Assembly: GCF_004358755.1 (NCBI RefSeq)
Contig: NZ_SMZY01000006.1
Location: forward strand, 1-64,000
From: Peribacillus frigoritolerans
GTDB taxonomy: Bacteria > Bacillota > Bacilli > Bacillales > Bacillaceae
Direction of reading: 5' to 3'
Length of the DNA stretch: 64,000 nucleotides
The translations under genes were made by a program, and so were the position numbers. Positions 35,439 to 44,354 of this stretch are shown piece by piece; positions within the stretch are counted from its first letter, which is position 1; every line of letters starts with the position of its first letter. The notes under the pieces are model-generated. The model searched no databases. It was given only the letters and a program-made list of their open reading frames with translations, and had not been told where the DNA came from.

Positions 35439-36560
35439 TTAAGTGCAATACTTCACAATGGTTGAACTAACCTGCCCGTTAGCATAACAAAAAATGTAGC
35501 AGAGGAGAGCCATTAGTGTCTTCCTGCCTCTCTTTGTAATCTTCGTATGCCCTTTGTGCTTTCCAGAGGTGTTCTCCTTTAAACTCAACCCAGCTAACTT
35601 GATGATTTGTCGAGGGTGAGAATAGTAACTTAAATTCCCTACTTCTGAAAAGAAGCCAGCTACAGTGTCCTTACCGATTCCTGTGATGGCCAACATTTGT
35701 TGAACACCTGGTATCCGTTCAAGGAGTCCATCCATATCAGATTCTAGTTCTTCGAACTTTTCATTTATTAATTCATACTTGTCTAGTAAAGTGCGAAGCT
35801 CTAATTTAGCCATCCTTGAATCTTCACGAATACCAATAGAGTCTTTGGCTACTCGTTTAAGTTCTTGAATTTTACTGAGTCCAACCGCACGCTTTACTGC
35901 TTTTCTGAGGTGAATGAGGATTTCTTGTTCCTCAACTATCTCTAACTCATGTGGTAATACGTTTAACTTTAATATTTGTAATGCTGCTTTTCCTTCCCAA
36001 TCCTTAAACACTGTAAGGAATTCAGGAAAACATCGATCTAACCAGTTATGAATTTGCCCCTGCACTGCTTGTAAGTCAACAAATAAGAGATCGCGGATTT
36101 TCCTTGCCACACGAAGTTCTGCATAAACCCCCTGTGGAATATTAGGTTCGGCATATCTTCCATCTTTGACTAGCTGTGCAATAACTCTTGCGTCCTTTAC
36201 GTCATTTTTGGTTGGAGAATTATCATCTAATTCTTTAGATTTCTTCACATGCATAGGATTTACAACGACAAACTTAATCTCCTCTTCTTTAAGAAAGTGA
36301 GCAAGGTTGAGCCAATAATGTCCCGTCGGCTCCATTCCTATAATCACCTTATGCATGCCGTGTTGTTCCATCAATTGCTTTATCCAGCTTAAAAAAAGAT
36401 CAAAATGTGGTTTTGTATTTTCAAAGTGACAAGGTGCACCAAACTCTAGTCCTCTAAAGTCTTGAGCACGAGCTACATGCTTGAACTTCGCAATATCTAC
36501 ACCTATAATCAGTGTTTCAGAAGTAATTTGAGCAATCTTTTCATTTTGGTTATAATTCAT
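35439..36560 (-). mobile_element. IS110-family transposase, 3' end truncated
   Basis: 373 codons, CAGGAGGCC upstream of ATG. The RuvC-like DEDD domain is intact: IGVDIAKFKHV, IGMEPTGHYWLNLA, SPTKNDVKDARVIAQLV. The C-terminal Tnp20 part is LLERIPGVQQMLAITGIGKD, IKLAGLSLKENTSGKHKGHT and KITKRGRKTLMALLCYIF. Family members normally continue another ~40-60 residues after the RGRK..L region, and here an intergenic-type repeat takes over. The right end has been lost, so the element is probably immobile although the ORF is open. Confidence 0.8.
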
Positions 36561-36587
36561 ATTGAAGGCCTCCTGGTAAATATGTTT

Positions 36588-36616
36588 TGTCCTTTTCGCT
36601 GGCCAGCTTCAGGACA
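36588..36616 (-). ncRNA. Hairpin at IS110 left end, possible bridge-RNA part
   Basis: TGTCCT and AGGACA enclose the 10-bp palindrome GCTGGCCAGC, 28 bp before the transposase start. IS110 elements encode a bridge RNA in the non-coding end upstream of the transposase. This hairpin is a candidate stem. Length and boundaries of the RNA cannot be fixed by eye. Confidence 0.35.
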
Positions 36617-36907
36617 CTCATATCATATCAAGAGGTTATTTTTTTGTTCAAATCTCATTTTTCTTCATTACAGGATTGCTGCCCTTCTCTGGAATAACTT
36701 ACAATTTCAATAGGAAACCTTAAATTCCTTCTTTACTACACATTATTGCTTTTTATCTATAAACGTGATTTTAAACTTCAGCAAATTCAGATCTTCAACC
36801 ATAAAAAGAGCAGCTTCACTGCTCTTTACTGAATATTATAAACTCGCTCATAAAGCTTATAATACAAAATTTTTAATTAATGTCATTGGCGAGAAATCTA
36901 AATTAGT

Positions 36908-36922
36908 GACGAGTTTCTACTA
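36908..36922. repeat. 15-bp sequence at a resolvase boundary (copy 1)
   Basis: GACGAGTTTCTACTA directly abuts the stop codon of the serine recombinase gene. The same 15 bases abut the stop codon of the second serine recombinase at 43676-43690, in the same orientation. Confidence 0.7.
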
Positions 36923-37492
36923 TTATAATATACGATTTTTTTGATGTTCTTCCTGAATTTTTCTGTACAGGGTCATACGCGAAATGCCTGCTTTTTCTGC
37001 AGCATCTGTTTGGGTGTGACCCTGATCAATAAGATATAATGCGTATTGTATTTTCTCATTATCTGCTTTTGGTCTACCAGGGTACTTACCACGTCTTCTG
37101 GCTGCAAGAATTCCTTCTTTTGTCCGCTCTGATGTTAAGTCTCTTTCAAATTGGGCAATACCTGCAAAAATAGTAAAAAGCATTTTTCCATGTGCAGTCG
37201 TTGTGTCTAGCCAAGATTCCTTTAGACTTTTTAGATGAGCACCTTTATTTGAAATCTTTTCGGTAATTTCAATGAGGTCCTTCGTTGATCTCGATAAACG
37301 GGTTAAATCCGAAACGACCACTTCATCACCTATTCTCAGAAATTCCAGCATTCGATTCAATTCGGGTCTTTCCCGTTTAGTGCCAGTGATTTTTTCGAAG
37401 AAGATTCTCTCACATCCAAATTCTTCTAATTGACTTTTTTGTCTATCTAGATTCTGATCCAATGTAGAAACACGCATATATCCAAATTTCAC
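36923..37492 (-). CDS. Serine recombinase (resolvase/invertase)
   Basis: 189 aa from GTG with AAGGAG 9 nt upstream. Catalytic domain: YMRVSTLDQNLDRQKSQL with Ser near residue 9, VSDLTRLSRSTKDLIEI (R-L-x-R), GKMLFTIFAGIAQFERDLTS and ERTKEGILAARRRGKYPGRP. The C-terminal HTH reads IDQGHTQTDAAEKAGISRMT. It is Tn3-resolvase-like and full length. Repeats that may be its res site lie just upstream. Confidence 0.9.
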   Translation of the reverse strand: MKFGYMRVSTLDQNLDRQKSQLEEFGCERIFFEKITGTKRERPELNRMLEFLRIGDEVVVSDLTRLSRSTKDLIEITEKISNKGAHLKSLKESWLDTTTAHGKMLFTIFAGIAQFERDLTSERTKEGILAARRRGKYPGRPKADNEKIQYALYLIDQGHTQTDAAEKAGISRMTLYRKIQEEHQKNRIL

Positions 37493-38172
37493 CAGACGTT
37501 TCTCCTTTTTTATTTCTATTGTATCAAAAATGTTCAGAGTTTCAAAAAGTTACATTTTATATTGTTACATATTTTTGTTACACGATTTACTAGACTATAG
37601 AACTGCAATTAGAAAGTATATCTGATTGTAACAAAAATGACCGTTTTTGCGACAAAGCTACACTACTCTTTTCTATTCATCTTCCGATAGAATTTAGCAA
37701 ATCATATAAAAAATGGAATCCCTTTATTGGAGTTCTCTTTGTTGTTTTCCATTATTGCGCTATTTACTTCAATAAGAAGAGGCGAAAATTTGTTAAGCAA
37801 TCAGCCCCCGATTGTTGAAGATCATTTATGTTGTCTTATCGAAGAATAGCGCCCGATTGCTGAAGATTGTTGATTAAGGTAAAGGCTAAACAGGTCTTCC
37901 AGAAAAGCTCCTTATAATGGAACAAGGTTTGTTCTGTCACCTTGAATATATGATTGGTAGACTGAAGGTTGAAATGGAGTATCCGAATACCAAATTGAAT
38001 TTACTCAATCAATAGACAAGTGTAAGGAGTATACCGATGAACAGAAAGAATTGAGAATGGAAAATAGAGAATTGATAACTTTACTGTTTAAGAAAATCTA
38101 ATCAAGTAATTTATAGAATATTTTTACAATTTGCTGTAAGATTATATTATAAAATTTTTTGGAGATGAAATC
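37493..38172. other. 680-bp spacer with candidate res site and intergenic repeats
   Basis: Contains 11-bp inverted repeats TTTTTGTTACA (37572-37582) and TGTAACAAAAA (37627-37637) plus two more GTTACA words around 37550-37567. That is a plausible resolvase site in front of the recombinase gene. 37803-37868 is the second full copy of the intergenic repeat. From 37976 to 38101 a start-less frame (EYQIEFTQSIDKCKEYTDEQ, KELRMENRELITLLFKKI-stop) looks like the end of a lost coiled-coil gene. Confidence 0.5.
37803..37868. repeat. Intergenic repeat, 67-bp form (copy 2)
   Basis: Nearly identical to 33964-34030, with two GCxCCCGATTGxTGAA units joined by the same 30-bp centre. Confidence 0.75.
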
Positions 38173-39441
38173 ATGTATGAAAAGATATTAGAACTCTTGG
38201 ATGCAGGTGGAGAAACAAGAAATATTGAATTTAAAAAGAGTTACGATTGGGGAAATCCTCAACACAAAGCCAAGATAGTAAAATGTATTCTTGCTATGAG
38301 CAACACCAAAGATGGCGGTTATCTCTTATTGGGTATTGACGATGACAAACAAGGATTAGAAAAACTTTGTGGAATGGATTTAGAGCATTATCAAAAAATA
38401 AATTATGACCATATCGTGGTAGAAGTTAATAAGTTTGCTGATCCTCCTATTTCATTTCAGATGTATATGATTGAAGAGAATGAAAAAAGTTTTGTCTTAT
38501 TTCGTATACCAGAATTTGAAGAATTGCCAATACTTTGTAAAAAAAGTGGTGAACAAGGGTTAAAAGAAGGAGCAGTTTACTCTCGATCTAAGTCAAAGCC
38601 AGAATCTGCAATTATTAGATCTCAGTCTGAGATGAGAGAATTGATTGATATGGCTATAAATAAAGGAATCAAAGAATTCTATACTAGAGTCAGAGATTCT
38701 GGATTGCAAATAGCAGATGATAATTCTTCAGATAAGTATGCAGTTGAATTAGATGAAATTGAGAACCAAAATATATTTGACTCCATCAAACGAGGGGGAT
38801 ACTGGAGAATCGTTGTCAAACCAACACATTACAAAGAAAACAGAATAGAATCTTTATCAAAGTGTAAAGAGAGATTGTACCATAGTAAGTTAAGTCTAAG
38901 GGGATGGGATTTCCCACATTTCCGAGATTTAGAGAGTGGAAATGGATACATACAGTCATCTGAAGATTTTGCTCAATTTAAAGAGTTATTTAGATTCTTT
39001 AAGAGTGGTCAATTTATTTATTATAAAGCAATGTATGAAGAGCATATGGATGCCTCTTATAAGCAAAAAGTAAATGGAAAAGGGTTAGAAATATTAAGCA
39101 CACTTCTATTATTCACTGAGATATTTGAGTTTGCTTCACGACTCTTCCAGCAGGAGGACATGGGAGATAAGGTAACTGTTCTTATTGAAGGCTTTGATCT
39201 TAAAGGACGTAAATTATTCTTTTATGATCCAGCTAGGACACTTTTCCGAGATTATGTTTCCAACATCGAAGACGAGGCTAAAATAGAGGTAGAAGTAGAC
39301 ATTGAGAGGCTAATTTCAGAAAGTGAGAACTTGGCAATCAAAGCCTCAAATGAGCTATTTGAAAGGTTTGGTTGGGATACTGATGCCGTACAAGGACTTT
39401 TCAAAGAACAGCAGCAAAAGCTTCTAACTGGAAGAATTTGA
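38173..39441 (+). CDS. AlbA_2 (Schlafen-like) domain protein
   Basis: 422 aa, TTTGGAG upstream. The N-terminal ~150 residues carry GGETRNIEFKKSYDWGNPQH, CILAMSNTKDGGYLLLGIDD and AVYSRSKSKPESAIIRSQ. This is the AlbA_2 (formerly AAA_4) nucleic-acid-binding fold related to the Schlafen core, with an 'E-FK' start and 'GG.l.iGv.d' loop. The C-terminal ~270 residues match nothing I know. Proteins of this kind occur in defence islands as regulators or RNA/DNA-acting effectors. It stands alone between mobile-element debris. Confidence 0.75.
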   Translation: MYEKILELLDAGGETRNIEFKKSYDWGNPQHKAKIVKCILAMSNTKDGGYLLLGIDDDKQGLEKLCGMDLEHYQKINYDHIVVEVNKFADPPISFQMYMIEENEKSFVLFRIPEFEELPILCKKSGEQGLKEGAVYSRSKSKPESAIIRSQSEMRELIDMAINKGIKEFYTRVRDSGLQIADDNSSDKYAVELDEIENQNIFDSIKRGGYWRIVVKPTHYKENRIESLSKCKERLYHSKLSLRGWDFPHFRDLESGNGYIQSSEDFAQFKELFRFFKSGQFIYYKAMYEEHMDASYKQKVNGKGLEILSTLLLFTEIFEFASRLFQQEDMGDKVTVLIEGFDLKGRKLFFYDPARTLFRDYVSNIEDEAKIEVEVDIERLISESENLAIKASNELFERFGWDTDAVQGLFKEQQQKLLTGRI

Positions 39442-39547
39442 CCGATTTTAGATCGAATTCTTGGTTAATATGATAAATAAATTGATCCTTTTATTAGAGA
39501 GGTTTAATAGTGAATTTTCAAAAAGGATACCTTGGTGAATATAGCCA

Positions 39548-39757
39548 ATGAAGCCATACTGTGAATTTATTCATAAAGAATCAGAGAAACCGGGCGTTAA
39601 TTTAACACTTTTGTGGGAGGAATATTCCCTCAGCTGTCGATCAAACGAGGAGATTCCATATAGCTATCGTCAGTTCTGCAGAGTCTACCATGATTATGCT
39701 AGAAAACAAAAGCTACCATGCGTATTAAGTTGCTCTTTATTTGCGCCCGATTGCTGA
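39548..39757 (+). pseudogene. IS21 IstA-type transposase fragment
   Basis: The residues VNLTLLWEEYSLSCRSNEEI and PYSYRQFCRVYHDYARKQKL are the region between the N-terminal helix-turn-helix and the DDE domain of IS21-type IstA. Everything else of the ~400-500-aa protein, and istB, is missing. It ends in an intergenic element (GCGCCCGATTGCTGAATAAG). Confidence 0.75.
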
Positions 39758-39796
39758 ATAAGCTACTACATAACATGTGCGTATTGCGACATAAGA

Positions 39797-39919
39797 TTAC
39801 TCGTAATTTATCCATTCTCCAGAAGGATTTTCAAGATTTATTTCATCATAGCAACTTTCGCAAACCGTAGGATAAGGATCATACTCGTTTGTTTTATTAC
39901 CACAAAATTGGCACTCCAT
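39797..39919 (-). CDS. 40-aa zinc-ribbon mini-protein
   Basis: ATG with AAAGGAG 9 nt upstream. Begins MECQFCGNKTNEYDPYPTVC and continues ESCYDEINLENPSGEWINYE, giving CxxC-x~13-CxxC. The acidic tail differs from the basic one of the 51-aa protein at 6986. A small but plausible gene. Confidence 0.6.
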   Translation of the reverse strand: MECQFCGNKTNEYDPYPTVCESCYDEINLENPSGEWINYE

Positions 39920-40137
39920 TTTTCATTTCTCCTTTTTTTCAAATCTTGTGTTAAATATGAAATTACGCAATCCTTTTTAAAGAATTGCGCCCGTAATTGA
40001 ATAACGCTTATACAATGAACTTTGTAAACCAAGCAATATACTTTGCTCCCAATATAAACAAGAATTGAGCAAGCAAAGTGCCTAATAGCCTTGAAGTTAC
40101 CATCATTATAGAAATGCTTTTTAGCTTTTTTTAGCAT

Positions 40138-40330
40138 AGTAAACAGCATCTTTCCATGTGCACTCGTTGTGTCTAGCCAAGATTCCTTTAAACTTTTTAG
40201 ATGAGCATCTTTGTTTGAAATCTTTTCGGTAATTTCAATGAGATCTTTCGTTGATCTCGATAAACGGGTTAAATCCGAAACGACCACTTCGTAAATTCTA
40301 TCTCATCCAAATTATTCTAGTTGACTTTGA
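40138..40330 (-). pseudogene. Serine recombinase fragment
   Basis: Encodes VVSDLTRLSRSTKDLIEITE, then KISNKDAHLKSLKESWLDTT and AHGKMLFT, nearly identical to the intact recombinase at 36923. The sequence before it is joined to 'ATCCAAATTATTCTAGTTGACTTT' (split here into its two parts), which corresponds to a more N-terminal portion, with the catalytic part between deleted. Both ends are lost. Confidence 0.8.
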
Positions 40331-40368
40331 GGGCGAATTAGAGAAAAGGGAACTTGTTTTGTCTAAAA

Positions 40369-40389
40369 AAAAGACCTTTAAGGTCTTTT
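40369..40389 (-). terminator. Terminator of the ATPase/partner operon
   Basis: AAAAGACCTT/AAGGTCTTTT is a perfect palindrome flanked by A and T runs, ending 1 bp before the stop codon of the 330-aa gene. Confidence 0.75.
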
Positions 40390-40390
40390 A

Positions 40391-41383
40391 TTAGATTTCC
40401 TTGGAGCTTGCAGCTAAATTAAAAATGAATTCTAGATTTTCAAGAGTAATTTCGGAATTAAAGGAGCGGTTTATTACTGCACCTATCCCTGGATTTACCT
40501 CTAGAATTATTCTTTGACCATTTTGTTTTGTACCTTTACCTCTTAAAACGCCAATAATTTGGTCACTATTCTCCATACATTTTATTTCCTTGATCTCAAT
40601 ATAAGGCTTTGCAGCAGAGGGATATTGATTATTAAAATCTAAAAATTTTATTCTATTAATCAATCCGGTCTCTACGAGCTTAGTAAATAAAGTTCTTTCA
40701 AAAGGAGGTATATCGTTTATATTCCGTATAGTATATCCCCACATTGAACTATGTGTACCAGTTCCGGAGCATTGAATGTTTCCATTTGACCTTATTTTGT
40801 TAATTGAGTCACAGAGTAAAATTGTTGAAATTTCTTTGTGAAGTGATAGTTGAGTTAAATTATTTACAACGTCTACTGGAGTAATTTGTAAATTATCTTT
40901 CAAATTGAAAAATGTATTGTTAAATATAGTAATGTTATTTGATTTTAAAACAACAGGTGGCAATTTATTGAGAATAATTAAACCCAATAAATCTTTCCAA
41001 TGTAAGTAAGATTCATGATTATGAATTTTTAAAGTTGTGTCAATGCTGCAAAAATCAAAATCATAATTAAGCTCATGATCACCATATTCATGAACTATTT
41101 TCAACAAACGTGATAATTTTGAAAATACAACTTGCCTAGCTAATTTATAGATTGGATGAGCATTAGTTTGATATACTGGAATAGGTACAGATTCAATAAA
41201 CTTGGCAGATAATTCTTGTGTTGTAGCTATTTTGTAATTATATTTATCCAATAAGTCTAATAATGACTTAACTTCCAAGACAAACTTACTAAATTCTTCG
41301 ATGTCAACTTTAGAATTACTTAATGAAAATGAATTATTAATTTTATATATAAAATTAGAAGGTTCTATTAGGACAGGAATCAT
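40391..41383 (-). CDS. 330-aa protein coupled to the AAA ATPase, unknown effector candidate
   Basis: The ATG follows the ATPase stop after one base, so translation is coupled. The protein has three recognisable parts: an N-terminal helical region (IEEFSKFVLEVKSLLDLLDK), a central region with FDFCSIDTTLKIHNHESYLH and STILLCDSINKIRSNGN, and a C-terminal strand-rich region (NQYPSAAKPYIEIKEIKCME, GQRIILEVNPGIGAVINRSF). No signal peptide or membrane helix. I do not recognise the family. In two-gene systems with ABC-type ATPases the partner is often a nuclease, so an effector role is inferred only from the layout. Confidence 0.7.
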   Translation of the reverse strand: MIPVLIEPSNFIYKINNSFSLSNSKVDIEEFSKFVLEVKSLLDLLDKYNYKIATTQELSAKFIESVPIPVYQTNAHPIYKLARQVVFSKLSRLLKIVHEYGDHELNYDFDFCSIDTTLKIHNHESYLHWKDLLGLIILNKLPPVVLKSNNITIFNNTFFNLKDNLQITPVDVVNNLTQLSLHKEISTILLCDSINKIRSNGNIQCSGTGTHSSMWGYTIRNINDIPPFERTLFTKLVETGLINRIKFLDFNNQYPSAAKPYIEIKEIKCMENSDQIIGVLRGKGTKQNGQRIILEVNPGIGAVINRSFNSEITLENLEFIFNLAASSKEI

Positions 41384-41384
41384 A

Positions 41385-43235
41385 TTATTCTATTCCTCTT
41401 TCGATTGCAGCCATTAGAATAGATTCTAATTGTTTTTCTGTTTCATCGAAAAATCCATTTGGATAAAAATCAACAGCCCCAAATTTATCAATATCTACCT
41501 TCCTAACTTCAGATTCTAACATTCCCTCTTCTCGAGAGCAAAAATAAATCGCAGCATCTTTATTATAGGAAATGTTGCCTTTGGCTATATGGTATCTTAG
41601 TCTATTCACTAAATGCTCACTATGCGTTTCGGCAATTATTTGTTTACCCAGCATGTTCAGTGAGATGAAGAAGTCTGCCAATCGGGATTGCACATATGGA
41701 TGCAAATGTAGTTCAGGCTGTTCCAACAGAATAACAGATTCAGAAGAAGAGGCAGATAATCCAAGTACCACCAATGGCAAAACTTGACTTACTCCTACAC
41801 CTACGTTTGTTAAATCAGCATCAATATCTCCATGTATATTAGCTTGCAAAGTCAGTCCGACTTTCCCCATTTTATCAACTTTAATTTCTTTGGCTATTCC
41901 AAGATATTCTAACCACTTCTGTACTGCATAACCTAAGTTAACTGTTTGAATGTCTGATACAGAAGGTTTGAAATCTTCATTTTTAGATGGGGGAATTATA
42001 GCCTTAATTTTTCGATTAGAATAATATTTTAATACAAATGCAACATTTTCTCCTTTTTGCCCAACGTATAGAGGATTTTGCGATCCGAATTTTCCATAAA
42101 ATTGTCTAGGTTCTTCTCTAAGTGGTCCTAAATACTGAATTTTGTTAAAAGTATTCCTTATAAAATATTGTAAATCGTAAATTTCTATTTTATCATTTTC
42201 ATTAAACCTAGACATTTTTTGAACAAGGGTTTTTTTATTATTCTTTAATTTTCTTACTAATTCTAATTGGTTATTTATGTATTCCGTTAATATTTCAAAT
42301 GCCATTAAATCAAGTCTTACTAAGTAAAATTCTAAGGTTTTTATTACATCAACATTTTTAAATTCAGGTTGATCCACAAAAATCTCTTCAAAGTTTTTGA
42401 ATAAAACGTTTACATCCTCTTCTTTTCCGTTCTTGTCAAGAAGTTGAACTCTATGTGTTGTCTTAACTCTATTTAGATAATTAATAAATGGGGTTAATTT
42501 TTCTGTATCAAGATATCTTTTATTTAGTCCTAAATTATCTATAATTGTATTTATAATAAATTGCATTGTGGTTTCTTGTTCATCTTCTAGTTGTTCATTA
42601 TGAGGAACCAAAACCGATTCGGGTAAAAAAGTATTAAAAAGAACTGCTTCGACATTTGATTTTCTTAATTTAATTGGCTTTAACAGAAGTTCCTCATCAC
42701 CAAAGAATTTGTTCTTTAAATCAAATTGCTCTGCTAAATTATTTTTTAAATTTTCATCATATTGAAAAGTCATATCATAATTTGATTTTCCATCTTTTAT
42801 ATTTTTGAAATTCACCCCAGAAAGAATTGGTACATTTGAAGAATTGAAATCATCTTTTTTTGTTGGAAGTATTTCAATTTTTAATCCTATTTCATTAAAC
42901 TTTTCTCTAATTAGATCTAGATAATAATATCTTTCATCTTTTAGTAAATTATTTTTATTTGAAGTGAAATTTATTTCAAAATCAACTGTATCATTTTCAT
43001 GAGAATGATTATTAACAATGTCAGCAAATTCTCCTAAAGAAACATAAGATCCATTAATTAAGATCGGTTCGTCAGAAACCGGACTTTCTAGGGTTTGCTT
43101 TAGCAAAAGTATTGACTGTAAAATGCTACTTTTACCGCTACTATTTTGTCCAGAAATCAAAGTGATTGGTGCAAATTGTAATATACCTGTATCTAGAAAA
43201 CTTTTAAAATTTTTTAATGCAATACTTTCTATCAT
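41385..43235 (-). CDS. AAA/ABC-type ATPase, DUF3696-like (OLD-related)
   Basis: 616 aa. N-terminal Walker A ISGQNSSGKSSILQSILLLK. A long central insert (~residues 80-370) is rich in Asn, Lys and Glu. The C-terminal half has NVGVGVSQVLPLVV (signature-like), SVILLEQPELHLHPYVQSRL (Walker B), KQIIAETHSEHLVNRLRYHI (H-switch) and a VDFYPNGFFDE ending typical of DUF3696 proteins. It is an SMC/Rad50-like cytosolic ATPase of the type used as sensor in several anti-phage systems. There is no TOPRIM nuclease domain, unlike true OLD proteins. Confidence 0.85.
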   Translation of the reverse strand: MIESIALKNFKSFLDTGILQFAPITLISGQNSSGKSSILQSILLLKQTLESPVSDEPILINGSYVSLGEFADIVNNHSHENDTVDFEINFTSNKNNLLKDERYYYLDLIREKFNEIGLKIEILPTKKDDFNSSNVPILSGVNFKNIKDGKSNYDMTFQYDENLKNNLAEQFDLKNKFFGDEELLLKPIKLRKSNVEAVLFNTFLPESVLVPHNEQLEDEQETTMQFIINTIIDNLGLNKRYLDTEKLTPFINYLNRVKTTHRVQLLDKNGKEEDVNVLFKNFEEIFVDQPEFKNVDVIKTLEFYLVRLDLMAFEILTEYINNQLELVRKLKNNKKTLVQKMSRFNENDKIEIYDLQYFIRNTFNKIQYLGPLREEPRQFYGKFGSQNPLYVGQKGENVAFVLKYYSNRKIKAIIPPSKNEDFKPSVSDIQTVNLGYAVQKWLEYLGIAKEIKVDKMGKVGLTLQANIHGDIDADLTNVGVGVSQVLPLVVLGLSASSSESVILLEQPELHLHPYVQSRLADFFISLNMLGKQIIAETHSEHLVNRLRYHIAKGNISYNKDAAIYFCSREEGMLESEVRKVDIDKFGAVDFYPNGFFDETEKQLESILMAAIERGIE

Positions 43236-43690
43236 CGATGATCTCCTTTAATATTTAATTACATATATCATACCATAATTTCATAATTATGGTTTTAAAG
43301 AGAGATTGAAAATAAGCAAATTAATAACAATTTACTTATTTTATAATTTGAGGAAAAATATCAATTAAAGATCACTTGCTGAAACAATTTTTCGAAAATC
43401 CCCTTTAAAAATGATTTAACCTTAAAGTGTGGGAGGGATTTCAATACAAGTAATATCAAAGAAATAAGTTGTTTCAATTATAAGCCCTATACGGATTTTT
43501 TTTTGGACACTAAACTACTTACACTCATACCGACACTGCACTTAAGACATTTTAATAATTCACTCATTACTACCCACTGAATAAATCGTTTAATATACCC
43601 ATATCTAACGAGAAATTTTCATAAATCAGTAATCGGTGCAGATTAATTCAACAATGGATATTTGAAATTTATTTTGACGAGTTTCTACTA
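43236..43690. other. Spacer before the ATPase unit
   Basis: No gene seen. Promoter for the two-gene unit is expected in 43236-43330, which is AT-rich, but no convincing -35/-10 pair stands out. The 15-bp boundary repeat is at the right edge. Confidence 0.4.
43676..43690. repeat. 15-bp sequence at a resolvase boundary (copy 2)
   Basis: GACGAGTTTCTACTA, identical to 36908-36922 and likewise directly next to a serine-recombinase stop codon. The two copies bound a 6.8-kb segment in direct orientation. Confidence 0.7.
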
Positions 43691-44311
43691 CTATATAGTG
43701 AACTTTTTAAAGCATTTTTCATGTTCATTAACCAACTTATAAAAAGTCGTTTTTTTAACACCTAATTCTTCCATAGCTTTTACAGCTGTAATCTCTCCGG
43801 CCCTCCATCTGGTATAGATTTCATTAAAGTCTTCTGTAGCCTGTATTTTGGGTCGTCCAAACGTTACACCATTCTTTAAAGCTACGTCTATTCCCTCACG
43901 CTGCCGTTTGCGAATTCTATCTCGTTCTTCCTGAGCCATCCAAGAAAGTATCTGTAAAACCAAGTCAGCAATAAATGTACCAAGGCTATCTTTATATTGA
44001 GTAGTGTCAAGTAACGGCATATCCATCACTACAATATCTGCTTGAATATTTTTAGTAATGTCATTCCATTCCTGAAGAATCTCTTCTTTGTTCCGCCCAA
44101 AACGATCTAAAGAATGAATGTAAAGAACATCGCCTTTTCGGATCATTCTTTTTAGCAGCTGATATTGATCTCGATTGAAATTTTTCCCACTTTGTTTATC
44201 CAAAAAGATATCGCGTTCGTTGAGACCATTTTCTAGCATGGCTTGAAGTTGGCGTCCTTCATTTTGATCTTTACTGCTTACTCGTATGTATCCAAATTTT
44301 CTAACATCCAT
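43691..44311 (-). CDS. Serine recombinase (resolvase family), second type
   Basis: 206 aa from the ATG with GAGGAG 7 nt upstream. KFGYIRVSSKDQNEGRQLQA (Ser near residue 11), YIHSLDRFGRNKEEILQEW, WMAQEERDRIRKRQREGIDV and KNGVTFGRPKIQ. The C-terminal HTH is TAVKAMEELGVKKTTFYKLV. It differs clearly from the recombinase at 36923, so the two are not recent copies. A likely res region lies upstream. Confidence 0.9.
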   Translation of the reverse strand: MDVRKFGYIRVSSKDQNEGRQLQAMLENGLNERDIFLDKQSGKNFNRDQYQLLKRMIRKGDVLYIHSLDRFGRNKEEILQEWNDITKNIQADIVVMDMPLLDTTQYKDSLGTFIADLVLQILSWMAQEERDRIRKRQREGIDVALKNGVTFGRPKIQATEDFNEIYTRWRAGEITAVKAMEELGVKKTTFYKLVNEHEKCFKKFTI

Positions 44312-44354
44312 TTTTTTACTCCTCTTCCCTTTTCTTTCTCTAATTCTATCAAAT

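Noticed and set aside
39838-40287. 149-codon frame joining a resolvase piece to other sequence
   Set aside because: Only the recombinase-derived part has homology; the rest is chance read-through, so it is listed as a fragment.
43691-44311. The two serine recombinases as a recent duplication
   Set aside because: Their protein sequences differ throughout; only the 15-bp flank after the stop codon is identical. The true recent copy of the first one is the fragment at 40138-40330.
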